Origin: Methanoculleus sp. UBA77
GTDB lineage: Archaea > Halobacteriota > Methanomicrobia > Methanomicrobiales > Methanoculleaceae
Assembly (NCBI GenBank): GCA_002499455.1
Contig: DALN01000113.1
Coordinates: 6,944 to 25,333 of the forward strand
Length of the DNA: 18,390 bases
Reading direction: 5' to 3'
Made by a program: the position numbers and the translations under genes. The first letter of the stretch is position 1. The number at the start of each line of letters is the position of its first letter. The notes beneath the pieces are model-generated. The model had not been told where the DNA came from. It was given only the letters and a program-made list of their open reading frames with translations, and did not search any database. Of the stretch, positions 6,754 to 14,415 are shown in pieces.

Positions 6754-8037
6754 ATGCGTTGGCAATACGTTCCGGTAATGCTCCTCCTGCTGGCAATTCT
6801 GGCTATGCCGGCATCGGCACAGGGGGCCAAATACCTCTATGGAAATCCCGAACTCTCGGCAACGATCGCCGGCACCAACGAGTTCGCGCCAGGTACCGAG
6901 ACCGGTCTCACGGTGGTTATAGCTAATAACGGCCTGAATACAGTCAAGATGGTCGGATCGACGATCATCACCCCCGACGACCAGCCGAACACCGCAAAAC
7001 TGGCGACCGCGGTGCTCAAGAGCGACGGTACGCCGTTCACCGTCAAGACGGACCCCCAGTTCCTGAGCGACATCATGGGCGGGGCCTCCCGGACCGCCAC
7101 CTTCAACGTGAAGGTCGCCGACTCCGCGGAACCGGGCACCTACGTGCTGCCGCTCGAGGTGACCTACACCTACCTGCAGCAAGCCGAGGATCAGGGTGAC
7201 GTCCTCCTCAACAACTACCAGAAGAAGATCGTAACCCTGCCGCTCTCGGTGCGGGTGACACCCGACCTCCGCGTCGAGGTCCTCGATATACGCTCCGAGT
7301 CGCTGAACGTCGGCACGGAAGGCTATGTCTCGATGACCTTGAAGAACATCGGGTCCGACCCGGCCAAGAACGCGATCGCAAAGATCACGAGGAACGGCGC
7401 AAGCCCGCTCATCCCGACCGACGGCAACGCCTACATCGGGACGTTTGAGCCCGGCGAGACCGTGGACGTGAGGTTCAAGGTCTCGGTCGCCGATACCGCC
7501 GAACCCCAGGCATATCCGCTGGACGTCTCGGTCGACTACGAGGACTATGAGGGGAAGGCAGTGACGTCCAAGGCAGTGACGGTCGGTATCCCGGTCGGCG
7601 GCAAGATCGCCTTTGAGGTCGTCTCCCCGCCGGCAACACTCTACCAGGGCCAGAAGAGCGTTCTTGAGGTCGTGTACAAGAACACCGGCGCGGCAACGGT
7701 CTACAACGCCCAGGCCCGGATCAGCGCCGTCGACCCCTTCACCAGCAGCGACGACACTGCCTATCTCGGCGACCTCGCACCCGGTGAGAGCGCGACGGCA
7801 CGGTTTGAGGTGAACGTCGACGGCGCCGGCACTCTGAAGGAGTACGGGATCGACTCCGAGATCCGCTACCGCGACAATCTCGACAACAGCAAGATCTCGG
7901 ACACCATGAAGGTGCGGGTCGCGCTTGAGAAGAGCCAGGGGACTCTCTTCACGAACCCGGTCCTCCTTGTGGTCCTTGCAGCCGTCATCATCGGCGCAGG
8001 GTATTATATATTCGTGTACCGTAAGAAACAGAGATGA
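6754..8037 (+). CDS. Exported COG1361 (S-layer/CARDB-like) protein with C-terminal membrane anchor
   Basis: 427 residues. Residues 1-22 are a signal peptide (basic start, then MLLLLAILAMPASA). Three Ig-like units follow: about 27-165, 167-275 and 280-390. Units two and three share a clear pattern (MTLKNIGSDPAKNAIAKI / VVYKNTGAATVYNAQARI, then YIGTFEPGETVDVRFKV / YLGDLAPGESATARFEV). A C-terminal transmembrane helix at about 401-421 is followed by RKKQR, so the bulk faces the outside and the tail is cytoplasmic. AGGTGA precedes the ATG by 4 bases. It is the first gene of an operon controlled by the TATA box and palindrome upstream. Its stop overlaps the next start in ATGA, so the cPGI gene is translationally coupled. 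Related genes are commonly followed by transporters (RND or ABC); here a sugar-phosphate isomerase follows instead. Function unknown; probably an envelope adaptor. Confidence 0.88.
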   Translation: MRWQYVPVMLLLLAILAMPASAQGAKYLYGNPELSATIAGTNEFAPGTETGLTVVIANNGLNTVKMVGSTIITPDDQPNTAKLATAVLKSDGTPFTVKTDPQFLSDIMGGASRTATFNVKVADSAEPGTYVLPLEVTYTYLQQAEDQGDVLLNNYQKKIVTLPLSVRVTPDLRVEVLDIRSESLNVGTEGYVSMTLKNIGSDPAKNAIAKITRNGASPLIPTDGNAYIGTFEPGETVDVRFKVSVADTAEPQAYPLDVSVDYEDYEGKAVTSKAVTVGIPVGGKIAFEVVSPPATLYQGQKSVLEVVYKNTGAATVYNAQARISAVDPFTSSDDTAYLGDLAPGESATARFEVNVDGAGTLKEYGIDSEIRYRDNLDNSKISDTMKVRVALEKSQGTLFTNPVLLVVLAAVIIGAGYYIFVYRKKQR

Positions 8038-8756
8038 ACGGGTACTGGGACGGACCCAAACCGGAGCCGCAGATAAGGACGATCGACGAGATGCGAGACG
8101 TTCTCGCAGATCCCGGCTGCTCCTCCGATCAGCCCCTCTATTTTATGTACCGTGACCTTGCCCGGAGCGACGACGACCGACAGTGGCTCCGGCAGCACCA
8201 TATCCGCTACGATATCACCGTCATTCCCGCCCGGACGCTCTGCGGGGAGTACGTCAAGACGAAGGGGCATTACCACACCGAGAACCCCGCAGGGACCCTC
8301 TACCCGGAGATCTACGAGGTGCTCGAGGGGACGGGGCACTACCTCCTGCAGACCAGGAACGCCGACGACGTGGTGATGATCGAGGCCTCCGTCGGCGACA
8401 AGATCCTGATCCCGCCTGGATACGGCCACGTCACCATCAACCCCGGGCGTGAGGACCTTGTGATGGCGAACCTCGTCTCGTCGGAGTTCTCGAGCAACTA
8501 CGGCCCCTACGGGGAGCTCCGGGGCGCCGCCTACTACGAGATGGAGGGCGGGGCACTGGTGAAGAACCCGCGTTACCCCGACGCTCCGCCGGTGCGCTAC
8601 TGCAGCCCGACGGAGGTTCCGGAGATCGGTATCGAGAAGGGGGTCGGGCTCTATGATCTCATCGGCCGGCCCCGGTCGGTCGCGTTCCTGAATCACCCCG
8701 AGCAGTTCATGGAGATCTTCTCCGATGTCACGGGCGGATGCCTGGTGATGCGGTAG
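8034..8756 (+). CDS. pgiA: Glucose-6-phosphate isomerase, archaeal cupin type
   Basis: Interconverts glucose 6-phosphate and fructose 6-phosphate in the cytoplasm (EC 5.3.1.9), supporting gluconeogenesis and storage or cell-surface sugar synthesis in a methanogen. The 240-residue protein has the cPGI cupin motifs: KGHYHTENPAGTLYPEIYEVLEG holds metal ligands H79, H81 and E92, and PPGYGHVTINPG holds H132. The downstream strand region (ANLVSSEFSSNYGPYGEL) also fits the family. It is longer than the roughly 190-residue Thermococcales enzymes, with extra sequence at both ends. The ATG at 8034 overlaps the stop of the preceding gene by four bases. Placement under a probable TrmB-regulated promoter suggests control by sugar or energy status, which is an inference. 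Confidence 0.92.
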   Translation: MNGYWDGPKPEPQIRTIDEMRDVLADPGCSSDQPLYFMYRDLARSDDDRQWLRQHHIRYDITVIPARTLCGEYVKTKGHYHTENPAGTLYPEIYEVLEGTGHYLLQTRNADDVVMIEASVGDKILIPPGYGHVTINPGREDLVMANLVSSEFSSNYGPYGELRGAAYYEMEGGALVKNPRYPDAPPVRYCSPTEVPEIGIEKGVGLYDLIGRPRSVAFLNHPEQFMEIFSDVTGGCLVMR

Positions 8757-9030
8757 GCCGCCGTCCCAGACGGCATCCGGCGCCTATCATACCTGTTACG
8801 CCACGCAAGCTAACGGATGCAGACAGCGATACAGTCAGTCTCACGCGAAAGACGCGAAGCCACGAAGGAGACTATCAGCATCGCCTACCGAACTTCGCGT
8901 CCTTCGCGGCTTCGCGTGAGACCCTGCTTATCAGGTTCCTCTGCATCTCATCCAGGCTCTGGCACGTCCGGCAGACCCTCCCGCACGGCTCTCGCACCTT
9001 GCGGTGCTCGAGTTCCTGTCGTCCCGACAG
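8757..9030. repeat. Convergent intergenic region with palindromic repeats (copy B)
   Basis: This 274-bp gap between two convergent genes holds no credible gene. It repeats the words of the region at 2411-2713. GTCTCACGCGAA (8838-8849) is exactly complementary to TTCGCGTGAGAC (8911-8922), and between them lie GACGCGAAGCCACGAAGG and CTTCGCGTCCTTCGCGG, which pair imperfectly. A hairpin pair follows at 8994-9030. In both copies the order is large palindrome, then hairpin pair, then the 3' end of a minus-strand gene. Confidence 0.85.
8994..9030. repeat. Tandem hairpin pair of repeat copy B
   Basis: Stem 1 is GCACC-TTGC-GGTGC (8994-9007). After 8 bases comes stem 2, CTGTCG-TCC-CGACAG (9016-9030), a 6-bp perfect stem that directly abuts the stop codon of the minus-strand TtuA-like gene at 9031. 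Both stems have counterparts in copy A, but stem 2 differs there in sequence while keeping pairing and a three-base loop. It may act as a 3'-end structure for the minus-strand transcript. Confidence 0.7.
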
Positions 9031-9861
9031 TCACTCCCCACACCTCTCGCAGACGCGGCTCTCCTCCGCCGCCGGCTCCCGGAGGGCCTCGCCGAGGTTC
9101 ACGAGCGAGTACTTCGTTGCCGGGTGGCGGGACGTGTAATCGTCGAGGATCCTCCGGACGTCCTCCCGCAGCGGGTCCTCGACACAGGGGCAGTCCGCAA
9201 GGCCGAACCCCTCCACGTGGAGGGAGGCGTAGAGCGTCACCTCAGGCTCCGGGATATACATGAACGGCCTGATCCGGGGGACCGCCTCTTGCTCCGGGCG
9301 GATGAGCCGGTCCGCGTCGCCCCGGAGGACGCATTCCAGCACCGACCGGGCTCCATCGTCAAGGCTGGACCCGCAGGCGAACTTCGTGACCCCGTTCTCG
9401 CAGGCAAGCCGGTCCAGCAGCGCCCGCCGGAGCACCCCGCGGCAGGAGCAGGAGAGGTTCGTCCCCTTCCGGCTCCTCATCTCATCGAATGTGATCCCGT
9501 ACTCCTCGCGGAAGGATGCCGTCACCCGGGGAACACCGATGCTCTCTGCGATCGATCGTGCCTGCGCCGGACCGCGGTAACCGGCGATCCCCTCGTCCAC
9601 GGTGATCGCCATCAGTCTGACGTCCCGCCGCTCGTGGAGGAGTCTGTGGAGGAAGTAGAGGACGGCGCTCGAGCCCCTGCCCCCCGATAGCGCCACCGCC
9701 ACCGTATCCCCCGATACGATCCAGCGGTGATCCCGGATCGCCCTCTTCGCCTTCGCCTCAAAATCGCGGTTGAAGTGCTGCTCGCAGAGGTGCAGCCCCG
9801 AATACCGCTGGTAGATGACCGCATCGCGGCGGCACTTGCTGCACTGCATGCTCTCGATCAT
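9031..9861 (-). CDS. TtuA/NcsA-like (TIGR00269) tRNA 2-thiolation family protein with altered active-site motifs
   Basis: The family uses a PP-loop ATPase domain and an Fe-S cluster to thiolate tRNA uridines. The design is kept: an N-terminal zinc finger (C7, C10, C26, H29; ending LCEQHF), the ATPase domain, and a C-terminal zinc knuckle (C271, C274). Numbers are for the 276-residue form. Several key positions differ. The PP-loop SGGxDS reads SGGRGS (59-64), losing the aspartate. The expected CxxC of the Fe-S site reads C138-S-C140-R141. The segment expected as [HF]NLDDEAQ reads SSLDDGAR (165-172). The third Fe-S cysteine appears kept as C224, with C226 nearby. The start chosen is the ATG at 9861, preceded by GGTGAT at good spacing; 9882 and 9849 are also in-frame ATGs. 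It may be a non-catalytic or repurposed paralogue. Confidence 0.82.
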   Translation of the reverse strand: MIESMQCSKCRRDAVIYQRYSGLHLCEQHFNRDFEAKAKRAIRDHRWIVSGDTVAVALSGGRGSSAVLYFLHRLLHERRDVRLMAITVDEGIAGYRGPAQARSIAESIGVPRVTASFREEYGITFDEMRSRKGTNLSCSCRGVLRRALLDRLACENGVTKFACGSSLDDGARSVLECVLRGDADRLIRPEQEAVPRIRPFMYIPEPEVTLYASLHVEGFGLADCPCVEDPLREDVRRILDDYTSRHPATKYSLVNLGEALREPAAEESRVCERCGE

Positions 9862-9862
9862 C

Positions 9863-9870
9863 CTTTTATC
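9863..9870 (+). promoter_or_regulatory. TATA-like box (CTTTTATC) of the RIO2 operon
   Basis: An AT-rich element centred about 30 bases before the ATG at 9897, so the transcript would have only a few leader bases; GGTG at 9887-9890 may still act in ribosome binding. On the other strand TTTATG (9881-9886) could serve the divergent TtuA-like gene. Sequence-based guess. Confidence 0.4.
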
Positions 9871-9896
9871 ACCGGCCCACATAAATGGTGTAGAAG

Positions 9897-10754
9897 ATGC
9901 CTGTTCCTGCAGAATACGTGCGATCCCTGCACGCCTACGAACTCCGGATCCTCCTTGCCCTCGAACGCCTCATGCGCCGGTACCAGTGGGTGCCGCTCGA
10001 CGTGCTCAAGTCGACGACCAGGTTCTCCGAGTCCGAGCTCTCCTACCGGCTGGGCAGGCTGATGGCCATGGACATGGTCAGGTACGAGAAGGTCCCCTAC
10101 GAGGGCTACGCTCTCGTTTTCAACGGCTACGACAGCCTGGCGCTCCACACCCTCACCCGCCGGGGCACCATCCAGGCGCTCGGCACCCTGATCGGCGTCG
10201 GGAAGGAGTCGGAGGTCTACGAGGCGATGGGGCTCGGGGTCGTGGTCCTGAAGTTCCACCGCGTGGGGCAGCGGTCGTTCCAGTCCGCCCGCTTAAAACG
10301 GGGCTACATGCCGGAGTCCGGGCACTGCCCCTGGATCTTCGCCTCGAACAACTCGGCGAAGATGGAGTACGACGCCCTGAAGACCCTCCACCCCGCGGTC
10401 TCGGTGCCGCTCCCGATCGACCAGAACCGGCACGTCGTGGCGATGTCGTATATCCCCGGTGTCAACCTCTCGCAGGCAACCGTGACGGAGCCGAAGATCA
10501 TCCTGGATGAGATCCTCGAGAATATCCGCGAGGCCTACCGCCTCGGCATCATCCATGGAGATTTGAGCGAGTTCAACGTCATGGTCGACGAGGGGCAGTG
10601 CTGGCTGATCGACTGGCCGCAGTGGGTCGAGACCGCCCACCCGAACGCCGGCGAGATCCTCGCCCGCGATATCGAGAACATCCTCCAGTACTTCAAACGG
10701 AAATACGGCATCACGTACGCCTTCGACGAAGCACTGGCACAGGTGGTGGAGTGA
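9897..10754 (+). CDS. rio2: RIO2-type serine/threonine protein kinase/ATPase
   Basis: RIO2 is an atypical kinase that acts as an ATPase in maturation of the small ribosomal subunit. The 285-residue protein has the RIO2 layout. An N-terminal winged helix (about 1-85) includes LHAYELRILLALERLMRRYQWVP. The phosphate-binding loop is GVGKESEVY (100-108), the catalytic lysine is K119 in VVLKFH, the helix-C-type glutamate is E157, the catalytic loop is HGDLSEFN (H220, D222, N227), and the metal-binding LIDWPQ contains D239. Length and order match archaeal family members. GGTG lies 6 bases before the ATG. It heads a three-gene overlapping operon: its stop overlaps the GTG start of the DUF460 gene in GTGA. 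Confidence 0.95.
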   Translation: MPVPAEYVRSLHAYELRILLALERLMRRYQWVPLDVLKSTTRFSESELSYRLGRLMAMDMVRYEKVPYEGYALVFNGYDSLALHTLTRRGTIQALGTLIGVGKESEVYEAMGLGVVVLKFHRVGQRSFQSARLKRGYMPESGHCPWIFASNNSAKMEYDALKTLHPAVSVPLPIDQNRHVVAMSYIPGVNLSQATVTEPKIILDEILENIREAYRLGIIHGDLSEFNVMVDEGQCWLIDWPQWVETAHPNAGEILARDIENILQYFKRKYGITYAFDEALAQVVE

Positions 10755-12706
10755 AGGTCTTTGGCATCGATATCATCAAGGGCTCGGTCCGCTCCCGCAC
10801 CCGGCGGCCCGTCTATGCCCTCTGCCGGGTCGAGGACGGAGAGGTCCTGGGCGTCGAGGAGGTCACCGGGTTCCGGCTCCAGCGCCTCCTCGCTACCGAG
10901 CAGCCCGATATCCTCGCGGTCGACAGCATCCAGGAGATCGCCGCCGACCGGAGCGAGCTCTACGCATTCCTCCAATCACTTCCCCCCGCAACGAAACTCG
11001 TCCAGGTGACCGGCGGCGAGCGCACAGAGAGCCTCGGCAAGGTCGCCGCCCGCTACAACATCAGTTTTAACAGGTTCGACCCCTACGCCGAGGCACGGAC
11101 CACCGCCCAGGTGGCCGCTCTCGGTGCGGGCGTCGAGGTGATCGCGTTTGAGAACACCACCGACATCGTGGTGAGCAGGCACCGGTCGCCGGGCCGGGGC
11201 GGGTGGAGCCAGAACCGCTACGCGAGGAAGATCCACGGCGGCGTGATGCAGAAGGCCCGCGAGATCGAGGCGAGACTCAAGGGCGCCGGGCTCGACTACG
11301 AGAAGAAGGAGACGAAGGCCTTCGGCGGCTACTCGAGGGTCGCGTTCAGGGTCATGGCCGCCCGCGAGATGGTCCCGGTCCACTCCTCGCGGGGCGCCGA
11401 CGTCCAGGTCCGGGTGGCGGGGAGAGAACTCGACCGTATTCGGTTCGAGCCGCGGTCCAGCCGCCCCCGCTACCTGATCGTCGGGCTCGATCCGGGGACG
11501 ACGACCGGGATCGCCGCCGTGGACCTCGACGGCAACCTGGTCCTCCTCACGAGTTCCCGCCAGATGACGATGTCCGATATCATCGAGGAGCTCTACCGCG
11601 CCGGAAAACCGCTCATCATCGCCTCCGACGTCCAGCAGATGCCCTACTCGGTCGAGAAGATCCGCCGGGCCTTCAACGCCATCCCCTACACACCGAAGCA
11701 GTCGCTCTCGGTGGAGGCGAAGTACGACCTGACCGCCCCGTTCTCCTACACGAACGACCACGAACGCGACTCCCTCTCGGCGGCGCTGGACGCCTACCGG
11801 AGCCTCCAGAACAAGTTCCGCAACATCACGAAAAGGGTGAAGCCGGGCGTCGACCTCGACGAGGTCCGGGCGCGGGTGCTCCGGGGCCAGCCGCTCGACA
11901 CGGTCCTTTCGGACCTGCAGGGCGCTCCGGCACCGGAGAAGCCGGCGGCGCCCCCTGCCGAGGCCGTCCCGGAGCGTCCGGTCGAGGACGAGCGGGTGAT
12001 GGCGCTCGACGGGATGGTCAAAAGGCTCCGGTCCTACGTCCAGGAACTCCAGGAAGACCTCCGGGAGCGCGACCGGGAGGTGGAGCGGCTGCGAGAGGCT
12101 GTCCGGCGGGCACGATCCGCGACCGAGCAGAAGGTCCGGCGGGACGCGGAGCTGGCGACGAAGGACGCGACGATCGAGAGTCTGCGCGAACAACTCCGGG
12201 GCGAGCGGCGGCGGTCACGGCGACTGAAGAAGCGTCTCGAGCGGATACAGACGGTCGCGGAGATCGAGATCTCCGAGGACTACACGCCGCTCAAGGTGCT
12301 CGACTCCCTCACCCGCGAGGGGGTGCGGGGCCTCCAGGAGGGGGTCGGCATCTCGGCGGGCGACGTCCTCTACGTACCCCGGGCTCACGGCTGGGGCCGG
12401 GGCGTGGTGAAGGACCTTGCGGGCACCGGGGTGCGGGCGCTGGTCATCGACGGGGAGGAGCCCCCCGACCCGCACCTGGTCCGGGTCGCCCGCGAGGCGG
12501 GTCTCCCCCTCCTCCCCGCGGAGACCGTCGGGCCGGAGATCCGGGGCAGGACCGGCGCGGCAAAGACCCGTGCCGTCGAGGAGGCGATGGGCGAGTGGGA
12601 GGAAGGGCAGAAGGAGTTCCGGCGGGAGCAGGAGGCCGAGCGGGTCGAGTACCTCTTCAAGGAGTACCGGAGCGAGCGGGAGAAAGAGGTGCGCCGCGGT
12701 GGATGA
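10751..12706 (+). CDS. DUF460 protein: RNase-H-fold (YqgF/RuvC-like) domain plus long coiled coil
   Basis: Archaea-specific DUF460 family, uncharacterised as far as I know. The 651-residue protein starts at the GTG at 10751, overlapping the RIO2 stop by 4 bases; family homology begins at KVFGIDIIKG. Residues 1-140 look like a first RNase-H-like half (FGIDIIKG at 4-11, DILAVDSIQEI at 53-63). Residues about 240-360 form a clearer RNase-H-type domain: YLIVGLDPGTTTGIAAVD with D247, IIASDVQ with D293, and HERDSLSAALDAY with D340. That acidic triad order recalls YqgF/RuvC nucleases. Residues about 390-410 are a Pro/Ala/Glu linker, 415-505 a highly charged coiled coil, and 510-651 a C-terminal domain (SAGDVLYVPRAHGWGRGVV) with a charged helical tail. 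Its stop overlaps the next gene by 8 bases. A role in rRNA or ribosome maturation beside RIO2 is inferred. Confidence 0.9.
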   Translation: MKVFGIDIIKGSVRSRTRRPVYALCRVEDGEVLGVEEVTGFRLQRLLATEQPDILAVDSIQEIAADRSELYAFLQSLPPATKLVQVTGGERTESLGKVAARYNISFNRFDPYAEARTTAQVAALGAGVEVIAFENTTDIVVSRHRSPGRGGWSQNRYARKIHGGVMQKAREIEARLKGAGLDYEKKETKAFGGYSRVAFRVMAAREMVPVHSSRGADVQVRVAGRELDRIRFEPRSSRPRYLIVGLDPGTTTGIAAVDLDGNLVLLTSSRQMTMSDIIEELYRAGKPLIIASDVQQMPYSVEKIRRAFNAIPYTPKQSLSVEAKYDLTAPFSYTNDHERDSLSAALDAYRSLQNKFRNITKRVKPGVDLDEVRARVLRGQPLDTVLSDLQGAPAPEKPAAPPAEAVPERPVEDERVMALDGMVKRLRSYVQELQEDLRERDREVERLREAVRRARSATEQKVRRDAELATKDATIESLREQLRGERRRSRRLKKRLERIQTVAEIEISEDYTPLKVLDSLTREGVRGLQEGVGISAGDVLYVPRAHGWGRGVVKDLAGTGVRALVIDGEEPPDPHLVRVAREAGLPLLPAETVGPEIRGRTGAAKTRAVEEAMGEWEEGQKEFRREQEAERVEYLFKEYRSEREKEVRRGG

Positions 12707-13565
12707 ACGCGCCCTGCACCGGATGATCGGGACGATCATCGACCCGGAACGGCTCAGCGACGACTGCGCCGTCATCCCCTGCGGCGACCTCGCAATGGTC
12801 GCGACGACCGATATGCTCCACGAGACGACCGATTTTCCGGCCGGGATGACCGACTGGCAGATCGGCTGGATGTCGACGGCGGTCACGCTCTCGGACGTCG
12901 CGAGCATGGGCGCGGCGCCGGCGCAGGTGCTCCTCGCGGTCGGCCTTGACCGGCCGGAGCGGCTCCGGGGGATCATGGAGGGCGCACGGGACTGCTGCAC
13001 GACGTTCGGTGCCGAACTGGTCGGGGGGGACCTTGACGCCCACACCGAACTGACGATCGTGAGCACGGGGCTTGGGACCGTCGCCCCGGAGCACCTCGTC
13101 CGGAGGCGGGGGGCCCGGCCGGGGGACGTCATCGCGGTCACCGGGACGCTCGGCGAGGCCCAGGCGGCGCTGAACGGCTACGATCGGCATATCAGGGAAC
13201 TCCTCGAACCGCAGCCCCGGGTCCGCGAGGGACGGGCCCTCGGCCGTGCCGGGGTCTCGGCGATGATGGACATCTCCGACGGCCTCGCCCTCTCTCTCCA
13301 CGACCTCCTCGCAGTGAACGACTGCGGCTTTGCCGTCGATACCGCCCGCCTCCCGCTCCCGGCAGGCGTGCCGGAGGACGAAGGCCGGGAACTCGCGCTC
13401 TACGGCGGGGGGGACTTCGAACTCCTCTTCTGCGCACCCCCCACCATCCTCCCGGTCCCGGGGGTCGAGGCCCGCGTCATCGGCGAGGTCATCCAGAAAC
13501 GGGTGGTCCTCGCGGACGGAGAGCCGCTCGAACGCCGGGGATACCTGCACGAGTGGAAGGGCTAG
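12699..13565 (+). CDS. thiL: Thiamine-monophosphate kinase (AIR-synthase/PurM superfamily)
   Basis: Phosphorylates thiamine monophosphate to thiamine diphosphate with ATP (EC 2.7.4.16). The 288-residue protein has the ThiL motifs in order: DDCAVIP near the start, TTDMLHETTDF, TLSDVASMGAAP, GGDLDA, GDVIAVTGTLG, MMDISDGLALSLHDL, and GGDFELLFC (usually GEDYELLF). The metal-binding aspartates of these motifs are present. It is slightly shorter than bacterial ThiL (about 310-330), with a short N-terminus. The GTG at 12699 is chosen because AGGTG at 12687-12691 is well spaced before it and homology begins there; an ATG at 12723 is an alternative. It overlaps the DUF460 stop by 8 bases and its own stop overlaps the convergent YhfC gene by 4 bases. 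Other members of the superfamily (such as HypE or SelD) lack this motif set. Confidence 0.9.
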   Translation: MDERALHRMIGTIIDPERLSDDCAVIPCGDLAMVATTDMLHETTDFPAGMTDWQIGWMSTAVTLSDVASMGAAPAQVLLAVGLDRPERLRGIMEGARDCCTTFGAELVGGDLDAHTELTIVSTGLGTVAPEHLVRRRGARPGDVIAVTGTLGEAQAALNGYDRHIRELLEPQPRVREGRALGRAGVSAMMDISDGLALSLHDLLAVNDCGFAVDTARLPLPAGVPEDEGRELALYGGGDFELLFCAPPTILPVPGVEARVIGEVIQKRVVLADGEPLERRGYLHEWKG

Positions 13566-14347
13566 GAGGCGGCCCTTGCCCCCATCCGTCGCCACTCCCA
13601 GAAGATATACACAAGGCCGATGACCGCAAAGACAAAGACCATCGCCTCGGTCACCCAGATCCCCTGGGTCTGGACCAGGTAGACGGCAGCGGCGTCCACG
13701 GCGGCGTGCCAGAGGATGGCGAGGGCGAGGAGCGCCTTCTGGCCGTAGACGAGGGCCGCGAGGACCATCAGCGACCAGGCGATGTGCAGGGTGATCGTCA
13801 TCATCCGCTCGGCAAGGCCGGGCAGGATGTCGAGGGGGGTGAGGGCCCGGACGGCCTCGATCTCTGCCTGGACGGCAGGGTCGTCGGGGAGGGGGATTGC
13901 TCCTCCGTCGCCGGTGAGGACGATGTAGGAGACCATGCCCGAAAGCACGATCAGCGCGACGATCATGCTCTCGACCCCGCCCCACCCGGTCCCGAAGAGG
14001 AGGCCGTTCTCGCGGGAGAGTGCGATCCCCTGCCGCCGGAAGATATAGCGGTAGACGAGGTAGCGGCCGACCTCCTCAAAGAGCCCGGCCATGAGGCCGA
14101 GGTAGACGGCGAGGCCGGCCAGCGCCGCCGTCGTCCCGGACGGCAGCAGGGCGAGATAGAGCGGGTTCTGCGTTGCGAGGACGAGCGGGGCATGGACGAC
14201 CTGCACGAGGATGAAGAAGAGGGCGCCGAGGAGAAAGACCCGCCACGAGAGGCCGAACCGTTTGACAAACCAGTAGCCGAGGGCGAGCGGCACGATGATC
14301 TCGAGCAGGGCGACGACGGCGAACGTGGCGACGACCAGTAGGTCCAT
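13562..14347 (-). CDS. YhfC-family intramembrane glutamic metalloprotease-like protein
   Basis: 261-residue integral membrane protein with roughly seven to eight hydrophobic helices. It carries the motifs of the YhfC/Abi-related superfamily: E91, E92 and R95 in LFEEVGRYLVYR, E126 in GWGGVESM, H188 and S192 in ERMMTITLHIAWS, and H214 with D218 in HAAVDA. These residues form the predicted intramembrane active site of PrsW/CPBP-type proteases. Between helices about 145 and 175 is an acidic loop (LPDDPAVQAEIEA). The substrate is unknown. The start is the ATG at 14347-14345; an AT-rich box at 14365-14376 lies about 25 bases upstream, suggesting a leaderless transcript. It converges with thiL and diverges from the acyltransferase gene. 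Confidence 0.85.
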   Translation of the reverse strand: MDLLVVATFAVVALLEIIVPLALGYWFVKRFGLSWRVFLLGALFFILVQVVHAPLVLATQNPLYLALLPSGTTAALAGLAVYLGLMAGLFEEVGRYLVYRYIFRRQGIALSRENGLLFGTGWGGVESMIVALIVLSGMVSYIVLTGDGGAIPLPDDPAVQAEIEAVRALTPLDILPGLAERMMTITLHIAWSLMVLAALVYGQKALLALAILWHAAVDAAAVYLVQTQGIWVTEAMVFVFAVIGLVYIFWEWRRMGARAAS

Positions 14348-14364
14348 GGGGAAGAATACTTTGA

Positions 14365-14376
14365 CTAATTATTTAA
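14365..14376. promoter_or_regulatory. Shared AT-rich promoter box between divergent genes
   Basis: CTAATTATTTAA stands out in GC-rich DNA. Read on the minus strand (TTAAATAATTAG) it sits about 25 bases before the YhfC gene start; on the plus strand it sits about 44 bases before the acyltransferase start. It could be TATA for both. Confidence 0.5.
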
Positions 14377-14415
14377 TGCCTGCCGAAGCACAGTTGAGCA
14401 GTTATCCTGACAGCC

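Noticed and set aside
8738..9263. Plus-strand ORFs over repeat copy B
   Set aside because: Arg/Ser-rich translations of the palindromic repeat (such as SRERREATKE), a known type of spurious protein call.
10976..12193. Long antisense and other-frame ORFs over the DUF460 and ThiL genes (also 11203-12726 + and 12657-13985 -)
   Set aside because: Shadow frames caused by high GC at third positions; the coupled operon in the plus frame explains the DNA fully.
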